From Microvelia longipes (lineage: Eukaryota > Arthropoda > Insecta > Hemiptera > Veliidae), in contig JACMZG010000008.1 in NCBI GenBank assembly GCA_018340805.1, positions 29,636,571 to 29,700,570 on the forward strand: a stretch of 64,000 nt of DNA. Direction: 5' to 3'. The translations under genes and the position numbers were made by a program. The notes under the pieces were generated by a model, which was not told where the DNA came from, did no database searches, and worked only from the letters and a program-made list of their open reading frames with translations. Every line of letters begins with the position of its first letter. The stretch's first letter is position 1. Below are positions 37,845 through 51,943 of this stretch, piece after piece.

Positions 37845-38256
37845 TCCGTGAGGATCATATTAGCGTTTTCCCCTCACTCAACTCAGGCTCACCTAATCCA
37901 CTTCAGACATTGTACACACTCAATCATCTGGGAAGCACACCATTCGTACATGGCGGCTCATATGAATAGTCCACAGTGTGCCCAGTTCATCTAGCCCAAC
38001 CTGACCATGACACAGCGGAGGACAATGGAAACGTGGATCCAGACTTGTCTCGGATGGTACAGGAACCAACTCCACATTTTCGTATTAGTAGCCAAGGAAA
38101 CCACGCAAAACCCTGGCTGGGTAGGCCTTGAACTCAAGCACTCCCGAGTGTACGGTAAAATAGATATCCTCATACTTAGGTCCTCCTCTGACTGGATTAG
38201 AATCCTCGGTCTCAAGGTCAGGTGAGCGCTCAACTACTGAGCTACCAGACTCGGTA
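37845..38256 (-). mobile_element. tRNA-derived SINE
   Basis: Read on the minus strand, the head GAGTCTGGTAGCTCAGTAGT carries a tRNA-like A-box (TAGCTCAGTAG, complement of 38234-38244). A B-box-like GATTCTAATCC (complement of 38194-38204) follows at tRNA-like spacing, so RNA polymerase III transcription is plausible. The GC-richer body of about 350 bp ends near 37845 with CGCTAATATGATCCTCACGG. The same 3' part recurs from 63914 to the window end in the same orientation, supporting a mobile family. The frames 37991-38233 and 38007-38225 lie inside it and are not genes. Confidence 0.75.
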
Positions 38257-40019
38257 GTTAGATTAATTATTATTATCTTAATTTTGTGCTAAGGACGAAT
38301 GGTCTTGTTTTTTTGCTATAAATGATTTATGGAGCCGGGTATAAGTTGGTACTTTGCGGCGGCTAATTTTTAAAATAAATGTGATAAGGTAATAAATTAT
38401 TTGCTTGAAATCAGAGGATATTTGAAACTGAACTTCTCCTCAAAGTAAATCCAAATTCATTTTGATTTGTTCATACCTTAAAATACAAGTGTATTATAGT
38501 GATAAAGTAATACTGTCATTTTTAGGGGGTGGGGGGTGGAAGGAGAAGAGCAAGTCTACTTACCCTCTAACAACACGGGGACAAACAATGCAATATTGAG
38601 CATACATTTTGTTCACATGTGCGCCTTATTCATTTCTTATCACACTATCAATCTGTCAAATGAGTGTGATAACATATACAAAATATTTAATGTTTATGTT
38701 ATTATTTATTAAAAATTAATAAAATTAAACAATCCTGACGATTATTTGGACATGTGATAACGTTGCTATGGGGATATAAATACTTTTATAAGTTTTGGGG
38801 TTTTTAATATATTTTATATATCATTTAAACAGTTTGAAAAAGTTTTTAAGTACATAACTTTTATAATATAATAAAAAATAAGTATTTTATAATTTAATGA
38901 ATAATCCAAATATCAAATATAATTTTGAATCACAAAAATCAAATTTATAAAAAATCAGAACGGAAACAAAAGATACAAAGTCTCCTTTTATTTAAACAGG
39001 ATCTCTATAAAGTGAGTGGACATCCTCCTCTCCTTCCATCCTCCCTCAAAATGACTTTAAGTAATATTTTTATAGCTTATATAATGTATTCCTGCCTTAC
39101 TTATCTATAAATACATTACCGAAGCAATAAAATCGCATTTTATACCAGGAGGTGCATAACCTTTTATGAAATAGTACAATTTCAAATTTATTTTAAACTC
39201 TAATTATTGTTTGTGTAATACGTCCCACCCTATTTAGTTATTACTTGACGTTTCATAGTACAGAATATTACAACGGCTTTAATGCATAAATATTCATAGT
39301 ATCGTCCTCATTTAAGTTTATAGTGTTTATCTCTCAGCTATAAGGTAGTATATTAAGTAAATGCGTTTAAAACATTGAATGGGATGTTTGCCAAACTCAT
39401 TGCTATAAGCCGCTCTAGCTTTATCTCACTATCATTAGGTTTAAATCTAAACAAAGCACCTACTTTTATCCCATCCTATTACAACCGCTTCATCAAACCA
39501 TTTCTCACTTTCACTATATTAAACTGTTCTGAATAATTCATTTCTACAAAGAAAAACTCAATACATAATTTATACGTCATCAGTGTTGTGTTTTAGCTCA
39601 AGAAATGAATTTAAATCAGTTTTATTATTACTCGTTACATTGAAGAAAGTCTAGTTTGATTACATATTTTATCTCGAAGAGTTGTAGTTATATGATGATA
39701 ACACGGTTAGGATAATGTCTAGAACTCTCTAATTTATTCTACTTTATGTTGGTTTTTCGTAGATTAACAAGTATACAAGACATACCTATTTTATCGTTCC
39801 GTTATTTAATTTTATGGTTTTTCCTTCCATTGCTTTCCTAAATTTCTATTTTATAAATTCTTAAATAAAGTATTTGTTTAAGTATTATAAATAAAGTAAG
39901 TATTTAACATAGCATACAAATTTAATTCCTTGCTTATTCGTTTTATAGTTTTTAAAAGATTAAACGATTATACAATATAAGTATTAATGTATATCAATAT
40001 AATTTTATATTATATTATA
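38257..40019. other. AT-rich stretch, nothing recognised
   Basis: Contains a G-rich run (GGGGGTGGGGGGTGGAAGG, about 38524-38542). The 61-codon frame 38925-39110 has no motif. Confidence 0.5.
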
Positions 40020-40138
<119 letters not shown>

Positions 40139-40185
40139 TGAAAAAAAGTTAAATCAGTAACAAAAAATGTTGAGAGGAAATATAA

Positions 40186-40430
40186 AAAGCTATGATGAAA
40201 CAGGCTCATAAACTAAAATGGAAATGGCCTGGTCATATCATAAGGATGGATCCAGACAGATGGGCCCATAAATCCTCGAATGGAACCCAATAGAGAGAGG
40301 AAAAACGTTAGACCAGATAGGAGATGGACTGATGAGTTCAACGAAAGGCTTGGGAAACATTGGCATAGGACAGTTTTAGACCGGCATGTGTGGAAAGAAC
40401 GATTAAATCTTACCTAGATTAACTGAACAG
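40186..40430 (+). pseudogene. C-terminal remnant of a LINE reverse transcriptase
   Basis: The translation gives LKWKWPGHIIRMDPDRWAHK, then ILEWNP in another frame. This matches the C-terminal motif after the reverse-transcriptase domain of many arthropod non-LTR elements (W-x-W-x-GH-hydrophobic-x-R-M, then R-W and a W-x-P block). Frameshifts separate the blocks, and the rest of the element is missing upstream, where the sequence is replaced by an AT/GT microsatellite. The clade (RTE, CR1 or other) cannot be told from this. Confidence 0.7.
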
Positions 40431-42660
40431 AATTTTTCATGACTACAAACAAACGCAATTAATCACAGAAATAAAACAAATTATAGTATCCTTCAATTCT
40501 CTCTTGAATAAGAGGGGGTCCTTATTTATATTCACAAATGTCAGCAGGCTGTTAAAAAAAAATAACGGTCAATTTTTGACTTCAAATGTATGGTAAAATG
40601 GATTTACTTCACAGATTTTAATTGCCTATTTTTTTCAAATATCTGTCGTGTAAAACAGTTTTTTAAAGAAACATTTGTAACGTACTTTGTATCCGCTACC
40701 CCAAAAAAATGATGAAAACTACTCTCATACCATATTCAGTGTTATGGGGGCTTTGTTTTTCGTTAGATATTGAACGATAGCCAAATTAATTAAAAAAACA
40801 AGTACTTCTAGAGTAATGTACTATTTGAATTGTAAATTCCTATTGTAATGCTAGAATTGTAAATCTTAACATTTAAGATAATTGTCGACAGTTGCTTATT
40901 TTGTAGAAGCACGTGACAAAATATAAATTGGTATGCGCTGAGAGCCAGCAATTTAGCAGTATTAGGTTTTATTCCTCTTATTTTGAGAGCTCCCCTTAAA
41001 ATAGGAAAAATAAACCTTAGAATATGAACAATTTAATTTACTAACAAAATATGTAAATTACAGAAATGAACTTATTAGAGTCGTATGTATCTAATAAAGA
41101 GCGGAAAACAACTCTCAAATACAATGGGTATGCCGTTCTTATCTATGTTTATACAAGATGATCCAACTATAAAATTAGGTTCATAAAATATTTTTATACA
41201 GCTTTTAAAAAGCATACCTATTTTTTCAATTTTATTTAAAAAATGTATTCTTACATTTTTTCGCGACCCAACATTAATTGTCTGCGACCCATGTGTCAAC
41301 TTGAATCGCTGATCTATACTATTTACAAATAAATGTTACCCCCAGAGGTAAATAAATATTAGTAAAACGTGTAATATTATGTATTATATAAATATTATAT
41401 AGAAATAAAGATGTTAAGTTTTATAGAAGTTTTATTCCTGTTTGTCTAGTAGCCTAGACGTAGTAAATCTCAAAATGTTTTGTAAAGTTTATCCAGACTC
41501 ATTTTTTTAAAAGTTCCTTTCCCTAGATTTCCTTATAGCTTCAGGAAGTTTCTTTTCCGAACCAAAGTAACTATACTGGTAACAATGCTTTCGCGAATCC
41601 CATTATGCTCTATTTCTCGCGTATGTAACTTTCAATAACTTATTCATACTAGCTGAATATTTATTGTATGTATATAGTTTATTTTATATAACTACTTAGT
41701 ACTTCTAAAAATAATTAATATTTGGGTTACAACGAATGAAATAATTTAAATTTTAATTAAGTAACGTATTAGCGAATTTTCATCATGAATATGATGCTTA
41801 TGGGGGTATGATTAACTTTTCAGTGTTACCCTTTCTCAGTCATTTGTAAAATAGCATGACTTTCTTAGCTTAAATGTTACATGCATTGTTTTTGCATTCG
41901 TTTTTATTCTTTTCATCTAAAACGCGACACAAAACAAAAATTATAAGTTACAAAAGTATTCTATAGATTGGATACTTTTACTACAAACAGCTTATATATT
42001 TTTAGTGGTAAAAGACCAGTTGGATAATTGACTCATCACTTATACAAACAACATAAAAGTAATAAATAATAAAAAGTAAGAGTGAAATAATAGAATTAAA
42101 AACAAATTGATGAATTAATAATTTGATGAATTAATTAATTAATAAAAAATCTGATACATTTCAAGTAATTGGATAATTTTAAATGGTTAATTTTATAATA
42201 CTTTAATTATTTTAAATGCTTTGAAGCAAATAGGGATTAATTATTTTTTATCGTTAATAAAAGTTTTTTATCATAAGAATTAAATTTTGATAAATTAAAA
42301 AATTTGGGCTTAGTTTTATCTGAAGGCAAAATAAACTCTATTTTTACCTTGGATTCTTGGCATTTATAAACACAATACCTTAGATGTAGTTAGATGAAAT
42401 TGAAAGTGACAAAAAAGAATTAGCTTTGATACATGAATGTGGAAACATGTAAAAATGATTCGAGGGAATAGTGAAAGTAGTACATCAAGATAAACAGTTT
42501 TGAGAAATGGATTGAATTCAATATGCTGTAAATGAATACTAGGTTATAATATGTAACCTATCCCAACCTTATATTCCAAGTGCTTTTCTAGCTTTAATGC
42601 TAAAAGAATAAAACTAATCTATCACTTTTCCCAACAGACCTATAAGATGATTAATATACG
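40431..42660. other. AT-rich stretch, nothing recognised
   Basis: Short frames such as 41075-41299 show no recognised motif. Confidence 0.5.
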
Positions 42661-43190
42661 AGGTAAAGCTGCCCCGGGCTTTAAGATAAATCGTCAGTGA
42701 TTTTTCTCCCGCTTGCCGCCAGCCGCCTCCGGATTATATATTTTCCAAATAACTTACCTCAGCCTCCCTTTCTTTCCAGACTCGGATTCAGGGGGTCTTG
42801 CTCAAATAAAACGAGCCGTCTCGGCAGAAAAAAAAGAGAGAAATGTTTTGGAAGAATAAGTTATAAATTTTGGTCGAAAAAAAGAGGTTATAGCTAGGAA
42901 GGAGTAACAGAAGGTATTTCTCTGGTGCGTCTAGATCTAGGTTTCTAGTCCGAGAGTGGGATGGAAGTCGGAAAATTGTTTTTCCTGCTAGTAAGTTGTG
43001 GCAAGTTTACTGGGACTAAAGAAAACGCTTTAAGAAAAGGGCCTAGCTTAGAGGGGTGTGACAAAGTGCTCCATCGATCTGTTAAGGGCAAAGTAAAATG
43101 CGACTTCAATTAGGGAAATAGCTGGGGTTGGAAGAAGGCTCAGCTGGCTCCCGCATCTATGTCTGCTATCCTAGACACTGAGTTAATTAT
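42661..43190. other. GC-richer stretch of unknown nature
   Basis: Relative to its neighbours this region is GC-richer (GCCCCGGGCTTTAAG, CTTGCCGCCAGCCGCC, GGAAGAAGGCTCAGCTGGCT). A 66-codon frame (42697-42897) has no recognised domain. It could be a decayed transposon, an untranslated exon or a regulatory island. Nothing decides between these. Confidence 0.35.
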
Positions 43191-46100
43191 AATAGAAATC
43201 CTGTCTTGCTTACTCTAGTCAACTATAAATATCGACTATTTCCTTTTTCTCTTTGCACAATTTCCTCCTCTATTTTCTTAAAATAAACTCCACAAGACTT
43301 AAAACGATATATCACAGAGTTAAACATAGAATCGAGAAAATCAGTTTTCTTAACAATTATTGACTTTAACATAAAACTTTATGGTTCTTTACTTTATCTA
43401 AAGTAGTTAGGGAAAAGTTGAAAATAAAACAGCAGCAGATTTTCAAGTAAAACTCGAAGTGAACATCTGGTCGTGACATAAATCGGCCTCGAATAGATAT
43501 AGCTGTTTAATCGCTTTGACTTCCAATACCAGCTTTTATTAAAACTACTCAACTAGATATAATTCTACCTTTGTTTTGCTTTTTATATTTTACAATAAAA
43601 TAAATACTAAACAACGTATCTAATGAATAAACAATTTGTTACCAATACAAATCAAAATATTTTAGATAAATAATTATTCAACGCCTAGATGCGAAAAGTT
43701 TTGAAAGCAATGTTTCTATCTAAGCGCTGAAATATATTCAGATAAAGTAATAAGCATATTAAAGCATTCTTGCTTAATTTTGAATTAGTAGCTATAAACA
43801 AAATTACAAATTGTATGCAATAATGTTAAGCTAAAAGAAAGAGAAGCCTCGTTTCATGATTCAAATCTTCTTTTAATAGGTAATACTATAAATTATTATT
43901 TTAAACCGTATAATAAGTAAGTCTCTTTGCTTTTCATTGAATGATAATAGTAATCATTATTACTATGTTCTTTTAAAGTACATTCTATTCAATGTCGCTA
44001 GAAATGTTACACCCTGTATATGATCCAGAATCCATTTCTTTTAAATTTATGACTATTAATTAAAAGTGTAATTATCGATAAAAAAATCAGTACAGGGATA
44101 AGCGTCATGGCGGGTTGCTAACCCGAGAGAGTTCCCAAAATCAAAAGCCGCTGATTCCAAAAAAATAAGTTTCGTGATATATAACTTATAAATAATAAGT
44201 TACTTTTAAATAATCGCTGAAATTCTAATAGAATTTATCACCGTGAAAAGGGTTCTTTTAATGGTACGCTAAATCGAATGAAACCGCTTCGGAGTCAAAC
44301 CGACCTCCTAAATGACCAAAAAGTCAAAAATATCGTAATAAATTATTAGAAACCCAAAGAGACAGTCGACAAACTTAATCATTTCGAGTATAAGGGCCGT
44401 TCGCAGTTTTCTGGGATTTAGAGCTGAAATGATACAGTCCACAGTCGATTAGAGCACTTAAAGTACTCAAAACCAGGACGAATCCTGTCACGAACAATGT
44501 TTTTACATATCATATATGAAAACAGTTGTTGACCTTCAACAATTTCTGTAAGGGTTAGTAGTGTTAGACTGTGGGCAGGTAGCATGGAAAAGAGGCGTTG
44601 AAAATTCGTAAGAATAATGTCAATATGCCATGTAACAATAAATACCAAAAAAAACCTCACAGTCTCGCAAAATAGGCCTGTGAAGGGAGGCAATTATAAT
44701 TTGCTAAATACATGGCAAAATACCATGTAACAAAAAATAATAATAAAATATCAAACATACAGAATAACAACTAAAGCGTCTGCAGGGAGTCTGGAGCGAC
44801 ACTGCGGAACGACTGAGGTAGGAAGCGTCGATGCCGCGTAGCGGCTACGGGACGAATTTCCGCATTTTTGGATTTTTTAACCATTTTTTGAAAACCTTTT
44901 TCTTGTCATAGGTATAGTTTGTTCTGTGTACGACCCACTCCTAACTTACTGAGTTGGGCATAAACACATGTTATTCTTCATAATTGATCTTGTGAAGTAA
45001 TCTTAGTTCAGCTTTGTAGAGCCTTGTATTTTCATCCAAGTTGTCTCTCAAAAGCGAAATTTCGGATTCAACATCTACATTCAAGCGGTTGTCTACGTAT
45101 AACCTAAACTTTTTAAATTGGGATATTTACTTTACGATTTTAAATTCACTTTAAATTGTTGTCCTTGAGGATTAAGAGAGTTAACTACAATTTTGGCAAC
45201 CAAGTAACTTTGAAGACAAAAATGCGAAAGCAAACGCATTTAATTACAATACATTTTATTAATTTATTACTTTTCGAAAGTAAAGTTGCAAGAAATATAA
45301 ATAAATATAATTAATACATAAATATCATGATAAAATTAATACATGTTTTAAACCAAATTTAACCATTTAACTAAGTTTAAAACAAAGGCGCTGAATCGAA
45401 GAAGGAAACCAAGATTCCCCATCTCCTATTTAAATATAATTAAACCAATGTAGCTTTTAGGAGCTTTTTAACAAATTTAGCACCCCTAGATGTAATCAAA
45501 CAAAAGATATGGTCTGAAAGGAACAGAACACCCTAAAACTATCATTAAACACTATATTTAAAACAGAATATTTATTTCTGCAATATCTGGATTTGTTGAA
45601 ATCTGTTATAGCTGATACTTTGAAACGATAATTTAGGTTTATCTCAATATTGAATCAGTTTTTTATTGTAATTAATTTTTATGCCGATCACACCCCAAGT
45701 ACATTGAGATGCTGGACCGATATAGTAATAGCAATAAAGTGTATTAACACACATTCATAAATGCAGCAATAAATGCTGAAATGGGAACAGTTACAGACAC
45801 ATTTTTTTATCACATAGCATTTTAATCTTTTGAATGTAAAGATGAAAAAGATTTTTTTTTAAATAAAAGGCAAATATTTTTCCGTTTTAACTATTTTTGT
45901 TTAATTAAAAATAAAAGAAACGAGTCGCAGAGCTACTAAAAAATATTTTCTTCCCAAATTTTTTTCTTAACAAACTGTTTAAAGCCAAGCAATTAAAAAA
46001 AGATAAAGGAGGTCAACGAATTCATATTAAAATCAATTGAAGAGAAGAAAAGTTATAAAAGAACTATGGGACTAAAAGTCTGGCGATGACAACATAATAA

Positions 46101-47214
46101 ATGGATTCAAACAACCGATATTAGTCAGTTATAGAAAGAAATAACTCATACTTTTTTTAATACCAAATAAATATAATACTTAAAATAACTGTAAAACAGA
46201 CTGAAAATATAAAAATCCTATGTTTATTGATTAATCGTAGTTCAACTTTAAGGACTACAACACAATGTTAAAAACCATTGATACAATTTATGACTACGTA
46301 ATTAATATAATATATATTATATTTTTTAGTTTGCTTAATAAGTCGTACTGGACGCTCTAAGTCCCAGGGAGAACAAATAATCGATACCTACTAGTCTTGG
46401 TCGCACTGATCTTGCGATCAAGACTGTCTATCGACAGCCATAGGTTATGTCTTAATTATCACCACCAGAAAACCGAATATCTGTCTGATATCCTTCAATA
46501 CTTTAGTATTATCTCTAGAAATGCTTGTTTCTTTAATTCACAATCAGGTTTCTGGTGTAACCATTATATCTTGATCAGTAGCATTACTACTTGATAATAT
46601 CTTTTTCCTGTGTTTTACAAAAAGAATGCGCTAAAACATTTTAAAAATTAGCATAAACTGTGGTAGTATTACATAACCCCTGTGTAAAACTCCTTTGTTC
46701 TGAAAATTCAGAAAAAATAAGTAACAAGTAATATTGTTACTGCTCAAGTTATAAAACATAAACCGGGATTTGAAGCAAGAAATGGATTGCTGAGCAAGGA
46801 AGCACACATATCATTAAAAATTCACCATGTTTGCGGACCTCTTCGCCGTAGTTAGGACCACAAGAAATCAGCTTTACTGGTATAAGTAGGATTATATATT
46901 GATTACCTTCTGCTTCTTTTATATTAGAATTATTCTAAGGCTTGCACAATGTCAAGCGAGATGATATTAAAATGTCGATCTCTGATTAATAATAGTCTTA
47001 GAATTGTTTTTTCTCTTTTGTTAATCAAACTTCAAACATGCTTAATAAATACTTTATCGTGACTTTAACGTACCCACTGTCTAAGCCACAGCCAGTCAAG
47101 CAACTAAACCAATTAAGTAAGTCTAAGCCAATGCCCCAGTGGGCAAATGCTTAAATAACATATTAAATTACATCACCTATCATTCACATCGAACTTTTTG
47201 CAATTTATGTCAAA
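43191..47214. other. AT-rich stretch with scattered fragments
   Basis: No gene is supported. ACACCCTGTA at about 44010-44020 resembles the Tc1/mariner-type end at 9995-10004. The part 44780-44855 is GC-richer (GATGCCGCGTAGCGGCTACG). 46827-46860 resembles 19915-19945. Frames 44418-44693 and 46397-46594 are unrecognised. Confidence 0.45.
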
Positions 47215-47940
47215 ACATCGGGTACGGGGTATCTCGGAACTTTTCCTCATCACATCGAATTCGATATGCTCATCCTCCCACTGACCACGCTCAATGGCTT
47301 AATTTCTATGATACAACAAAAACCATGGCTAAACGTTTCGTATTGAACAAAACTTAGTGTACTTATTAATTAAGAAAAGTATACACTTGAACCAAACGAA
47401 ACTTAATGTGTTTATTTAATACGTAAAGGTACGTACTTGTAACAAGTTTCTACTCAATTAAATTGTTTCCCGGCTTTTTAGAATTTCTTAAAAAACTTAC
47501 ACAATTCATTCGATAAAAAATTAACTAATGCTGACAATGAGATAAAACTTAGCACATATGTTCTAAGTTTTATTAAGATGTTCTAAGAATAACATAAGTC
47601 TTATTCATAGCCACATGCGTGCCCAATCTCATAGCATCATTCTTCCGCAGTTGATGAAGTTTTCAAAATATTTGCCGAGTAATTTTTGCAGGTTAATGAC
47701 ATCATAAAAAATGATCTAAATAGCACAACTACAGTGGTAGACTGATTTTAGTACGAAGTTTCAACTCTCTAGCATGACTACAATAGGAGCTACAAAGAAA
47801 GACAGACAACTTTGTGAAAACTACTCAGGAGGCTTTTAAAACACGTGAAACAGATAATTCTGGTTTCATCCCAGTTTCGGATTTTTCGCAAAGAAAATAC
47901 TTTTCTTATATACCTACGGTATAAACGATGAAAAGTAAAA
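47215..47940 (+). repeat. R1 family, full-length forward copy
   Basis: It starts AACATCGGGTACGGGGTATC and ends GGTATAAACGATGAAAAGTA, about 725 bp. Landmarks in order are CACATCGAATTCGATATGCT, CACTGACCACGCTCAATGGC, ATACAACAAAAACCATGGCT, CGTAAAGGTACGTACTTGTA, ATTCGATAAAAAATTAACTA, GAGTAATTTTTGCAGGTTAA, CAGGAGGCTTTTAAAACACG and CGGATTTTTCGCAAAGAAAA. A duplicated GTGAGGAAAAGTAAAAA end occurs at 48026-48042. The frame 47139-47357 is incidental. Confidence 0.8.
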
Positions 47941-49650
47941 ATGTGTAAACGTTTATCAATATTGTGTGAAGAGGTTAATGAATAATTGATGATAGTTTAT
48001 TAAACTCACGTGCCTCACGTTATAAGTGAGGAAAAGTAAAAATTATTAGATACATATTTTAATTAAACATGTATGTAAATATGTATATACATTATTTTAT
48101 AAACATACCTGTAAATTGATTGGGTTTCATCATTTTAAATTTCCTGTCAATATCTAATAATTGTAGATTCCAAAACCTGTAACAAAAATGGAGAGTACAT
48201 AACATATGTATACCTAAATATATGTCATACATCCATCATATTTACACAACACATTATCCTAACGTAATAATTTTATCTTAATGTTACAACTTCATCATGT
48301 TTAAGATATGCTGATACATTTAATCAAGTGTCGTGATTAAATTTAATTTAATTCTATCACTCAATTTTTTAATTAATTTTATTAATATATTACTCGACTT
48401 TATTTCCATTAGGAAACATAATATATTAAAATATATTAAGAAGAATACTTTAAGTTAAAAGTATTGTATTTTAATATTGTACTTGTGTGCCAGGATTAGA
48501 TTTAGTTAAAAAGTCTTACAGTTGATTAATCCATGCAAACGTAACATTCCAATCCTACTATAAACTAGTATGCTCGTTAATATTGAACAGTAATACCACT
48601 CGCTTCATAATGTAAATTTGCTAGACTTAAAGTTTTTAAGTTTCTGAATTTCACTCCTTCTTTGAAGAAAATTTACTTAAGATTTGAACTTTTATGTAGT
48701 ACCCTCTAGTTCTAGTGCTACATTTAATTCCTCAACTGAAGATTGTTTAATAAAAGTTACAACAACGCATATAGTTTTCTTTTATTTATTTTTTACATAT
48801 AAATGTATAATTGTCGTCACAAGGATAAAAGTTAAGAAAAATGCTTGAATTGTCAAGAACTTGGATATGAAATTGTTCATGTAACAATAAAAATATATAC
48901 AATATCAGTAAAAGCTTGATGTGTCTTGTAAATCTATATTTTATCACAACTAACCGGCGATTGTGCTTTCTACTCTATCCTGAGATGTTATGTTCAAAAA
49001 TAAAATAAGAGATACTGCATAGAAAAATATCATATCAGAACATCGACTTACCGATTTATAAAAAAGGCTTGAACGTTGAAAATATCTTGCTGAGGACGCA
49101 TATTTTGTGGCGATTACCACAAAAAGCTATCTTAAGTTTAGATGAAATGGGTACTTGAAACAATAAGAACATGGTTAATACAAAATAATGTAAAAATAAA
49201 GTAAATAAAAATTATATATATTTTACTTGAAATCTATTTATATTCTATTAAAATAAATTAGCATAAAAATCTTTCATTTTAAAAGATTTCAAGCTATGTC
49301 TGGCACAACAGATAATGAACCTGGTAGCTCCTAAAATTGGCTTTGGAAAAGACGATATCCTCCCTAATGACGACCTTTGCTCCACCACCAAATCAAAATT
49401 AAACACCCCACCACCAGAAACAATTTTTTTTTGTTCTTACCTTTAGTAGACCGTTTATCTTACCTTTCCTGTAATCAAATAAACTTTTAAAACAATATAT
49501 AAAAAATTGTATATTATGTGCTTAATATGATGTTTAACTTGCTACTTATTTAAAACATACAAAACAATCAAAATCTAATTCCCAAAAAACCCTACGCTCT
49601 TTAATAAAATTGAATAATTTAACCCAACAAAATATATTTTTAGAGGATAT
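47941..49650. other. AT-rich stretch, nothing recognised
   Basis: No gene or element end apart from the extra R1 terminal sequence near 48026-48042. Confidence 0.5.
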
Positions 49651-50305
49651 TTTTTTTCTCATCACATCGGACTCGCTTCGGTCGTCCTCAGAATATAGAA
49701 GTCATTAAATTTATACTGCAATAAATGTAATGTCTGTCCTTGAACTTTTTCCAGTACGTAAGTATATTCATGATCCAAAACAAATCATGAATATACTTGT
49801 CGAATTGAAACGAATTTTAGAGTACATCTTTATTACGTAAAGGTTTACACTTGTACCACAATTCAACTCAATCAATTGATTTTCCGATTTTTTATAATTT
49901 TTTAAAAAACGTACACAAGACATTTGATGAAAATTGAACTAAATGGTAATATTTAGATGGAACTTGGAACATATGTTAGTCTTATAAATGCATACGTGCC
50001 TCCTAAATTTCAATCCGATTGCATAATTTTCCGCATTTTATGATTTTTTGAAATGTTTGCAGAGTCATTATTGTGGGTTTATAGTGTCATAAATATTTAT
50101 TTTCCGGATAGCACAACTAAACCTATAAATGAATAGACTAGGAGCTACGATAATAACAGACACATACATATATACATACAGACAACTTTGAGAAACTACT
50201 AAAAGGACCTGAAACCGGTAATTCCTGTGACATCCCACTTCCGGATTTTTGCTAACACAATACTTTTCTTATATACCTACGGTATAAATAAGGGAAAGTA
50301 AAAAA
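49651..50305 (+). repeat. R1 family, long forward copy
   Basis: It starts within the 5' end (TTTTCTCATCACATCGGACT, CGCTTCGGTCGTCCTCAGAA) and runs to the complete 3' end (ACCTACGGTATAAATAAGGG). It contains ATATACTTGTCGAATTGAAA, the position at which another copy is split by a Penelope insertion. Confidence 0.8.
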
Positions 50306-50377
50306 ATATAGAAATGCTTGATGTGACTTGTAAATCTATATTTTACCACAACTAACCGATTATGTTTTTGCAACAAC

Positions 50378-50428
50378 CCTGGTTGGCTATAGGGGCTTGG
50401 GCCCCCCTGGCTACACCCATGCATTGTT
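50378..50428. repeat. Possible DNA-transposon end remnant
   Basis: The GGGGCTTGGGCCCCCCTGGC block is followed by TACACCCATG. Its complement, CATGGGTGTAGCCAGG, resembles the CAGGGGCGTAGCCAGG ends seen in several DNA-transposon groups. There is no partner end nearby. Confidence 0.3.
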
Positions 50429-50759
50429 GTTTTGTTCTTTATAATTTTTTATTTATTCATAAACAAGCTTAAAATTATTAAAGACAGTTATTAAAAATTG
50501 TTTACTTATTATTTGTTAACATTATAGAAGTTATCATGTGACATATAAATGCGAGGAAATCTCCGCGGTGCTCCCGGTATTGTAACTTTCCAAGGCACGC
50601 CCGGTATATAGATGGAACAACTAAAACTAACGTGTTTCAAAAATATTACCTTCTGAAGTTATTAATCAGATATGATGGATTGAGCTGTGGAGTGCTATGA
50701 TAAGAAGAAATAAAACTAAACAAGTTTTCGTCTCCTTTTTACGAGCATTCCGCCTTCAA

Positions 50760-51943
50760 TTTGTATTGTTTTATTAAATAAAGTTTTAGATAGAGCCTCT
50801 GTCGATGTACAAATAAAGCACGAAATTTTAGCACTTGTTGAACTATGCCTTCAGCAAAATTACTTTATATTTGACAGTGAATTTTACGAATGTAAAGAGG
50901 GTTTAGCTATGGGGTCCCGTTATCAGGGTTATGTGCTGAAATTTCTTGCATTATTTTTACATTGAATTTATATTAGACTACAAGAATATAAGTAATAATT
51001 TTAAAAAAAATATATTAAGTCTTGGAGTAGGTATGTCGACGACATTTTTTGCGTATGGGTGGGGGTGAAGTTTTACCCTCGAGTTTATAGGTTATCTTAA
51101 TAGTTGTTATAAGGGTATTAGTTTTACATATGAAAAAGAAGTCGAAGGTATACTTAATTATTTAGATCTTACGATTACGCGCAGTAATAGCAATCTTCAC
51201 TTCAGCATTTACCGTAAACCTACTACTACTGATAATCTAATTTCTGCGACTCTATGACCCCTGGACCCACAAGTTAGCTGCGTTCCCTCTTTGATTAACA
51301 GACTTCAAATATTCCTCTCTTCACCTCCTGATATGATAAGAACTTAGCATAATAAAAATTTCTATAGCGGTTGAGAAACGGGGTACCGAGAATATGGTTA
51401 AACGTTATGGTGGACAAGAAGAAAAAGTAGGCTGTTCTAGACAGAATTCAACGAGTCTGATGTTTCTGAAATGCCACCTCATTCACCTAAAATCTTGGCG
51501 TTCTATACCGTACATAGGATCCGTCTCTGAAAAAATTGCTAAAAGTCATCAAAGCTAATGGACACAACGTTGCTATAGCAGTTGTGGTGCACTACGCACA
51601 CCTTGTCCCGATAATAAAGAGAAGTAGAGGTGGGAGACCGAAATGGTGTGTACTTATTAAAGTGTGGTGAGTGGCAAGCGCCTATTAGGCCAAACTGGGC
51701 GCATTTTTCTACCAGATTGGCAGAAGCAATCTTGTGCGCAAAGACAGCAAGTTTTACCAACACACGATTACGGAGGGCCATAATAACATCACCAGGTTGG
51801 CTTTTCTACATCAAATGTCTAAAGGTAGCGGACTAAATTTTTTAGAGAGGCTTGAAATCCAGCGTTTTTTAAACGAAGACGCGGATAAGTGCCTTAACGC
51901 TAGAAGCGAAGGTGGGGGCAACTCTGTGTGTGTAAAGCTATAG
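50760..51943 (+). pseudogene. Penelope reverse transcriptase / GIY-YIG endonuclease pseudogene
   Basis: In order and across several frames it shows the following. The EGLAMGS block of the reverse transcriptase is near 50900. YVDD (TATGTCGACGAC, 51033-51044), the catalytic aspartate pair, is followed by IFCV-like residues. HFSIYRKPTTTDNLI, the block after the catalytic core, is near 51200. A YIGSVSEKI segment is near 51505. The endonuclease has GVYLLKCGE (51642-51668) and then a broken FSTRLAE helix. The C-terminal region (51734-51943) reads LAFLHQMSKGSGLNFLERLE and ends at a stop. Multiple stops and frameshifts make it non-functional. In intact elements this protein reverse-transcribes the element RNA at a cut made by the GIY-YIG domain. 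Confidence 0.85.

Noticed and set aside
37991..38233. Two opposite frames of 80 and 72 codons
   Set aside because: Both lie within the tRNA-derived SINE.
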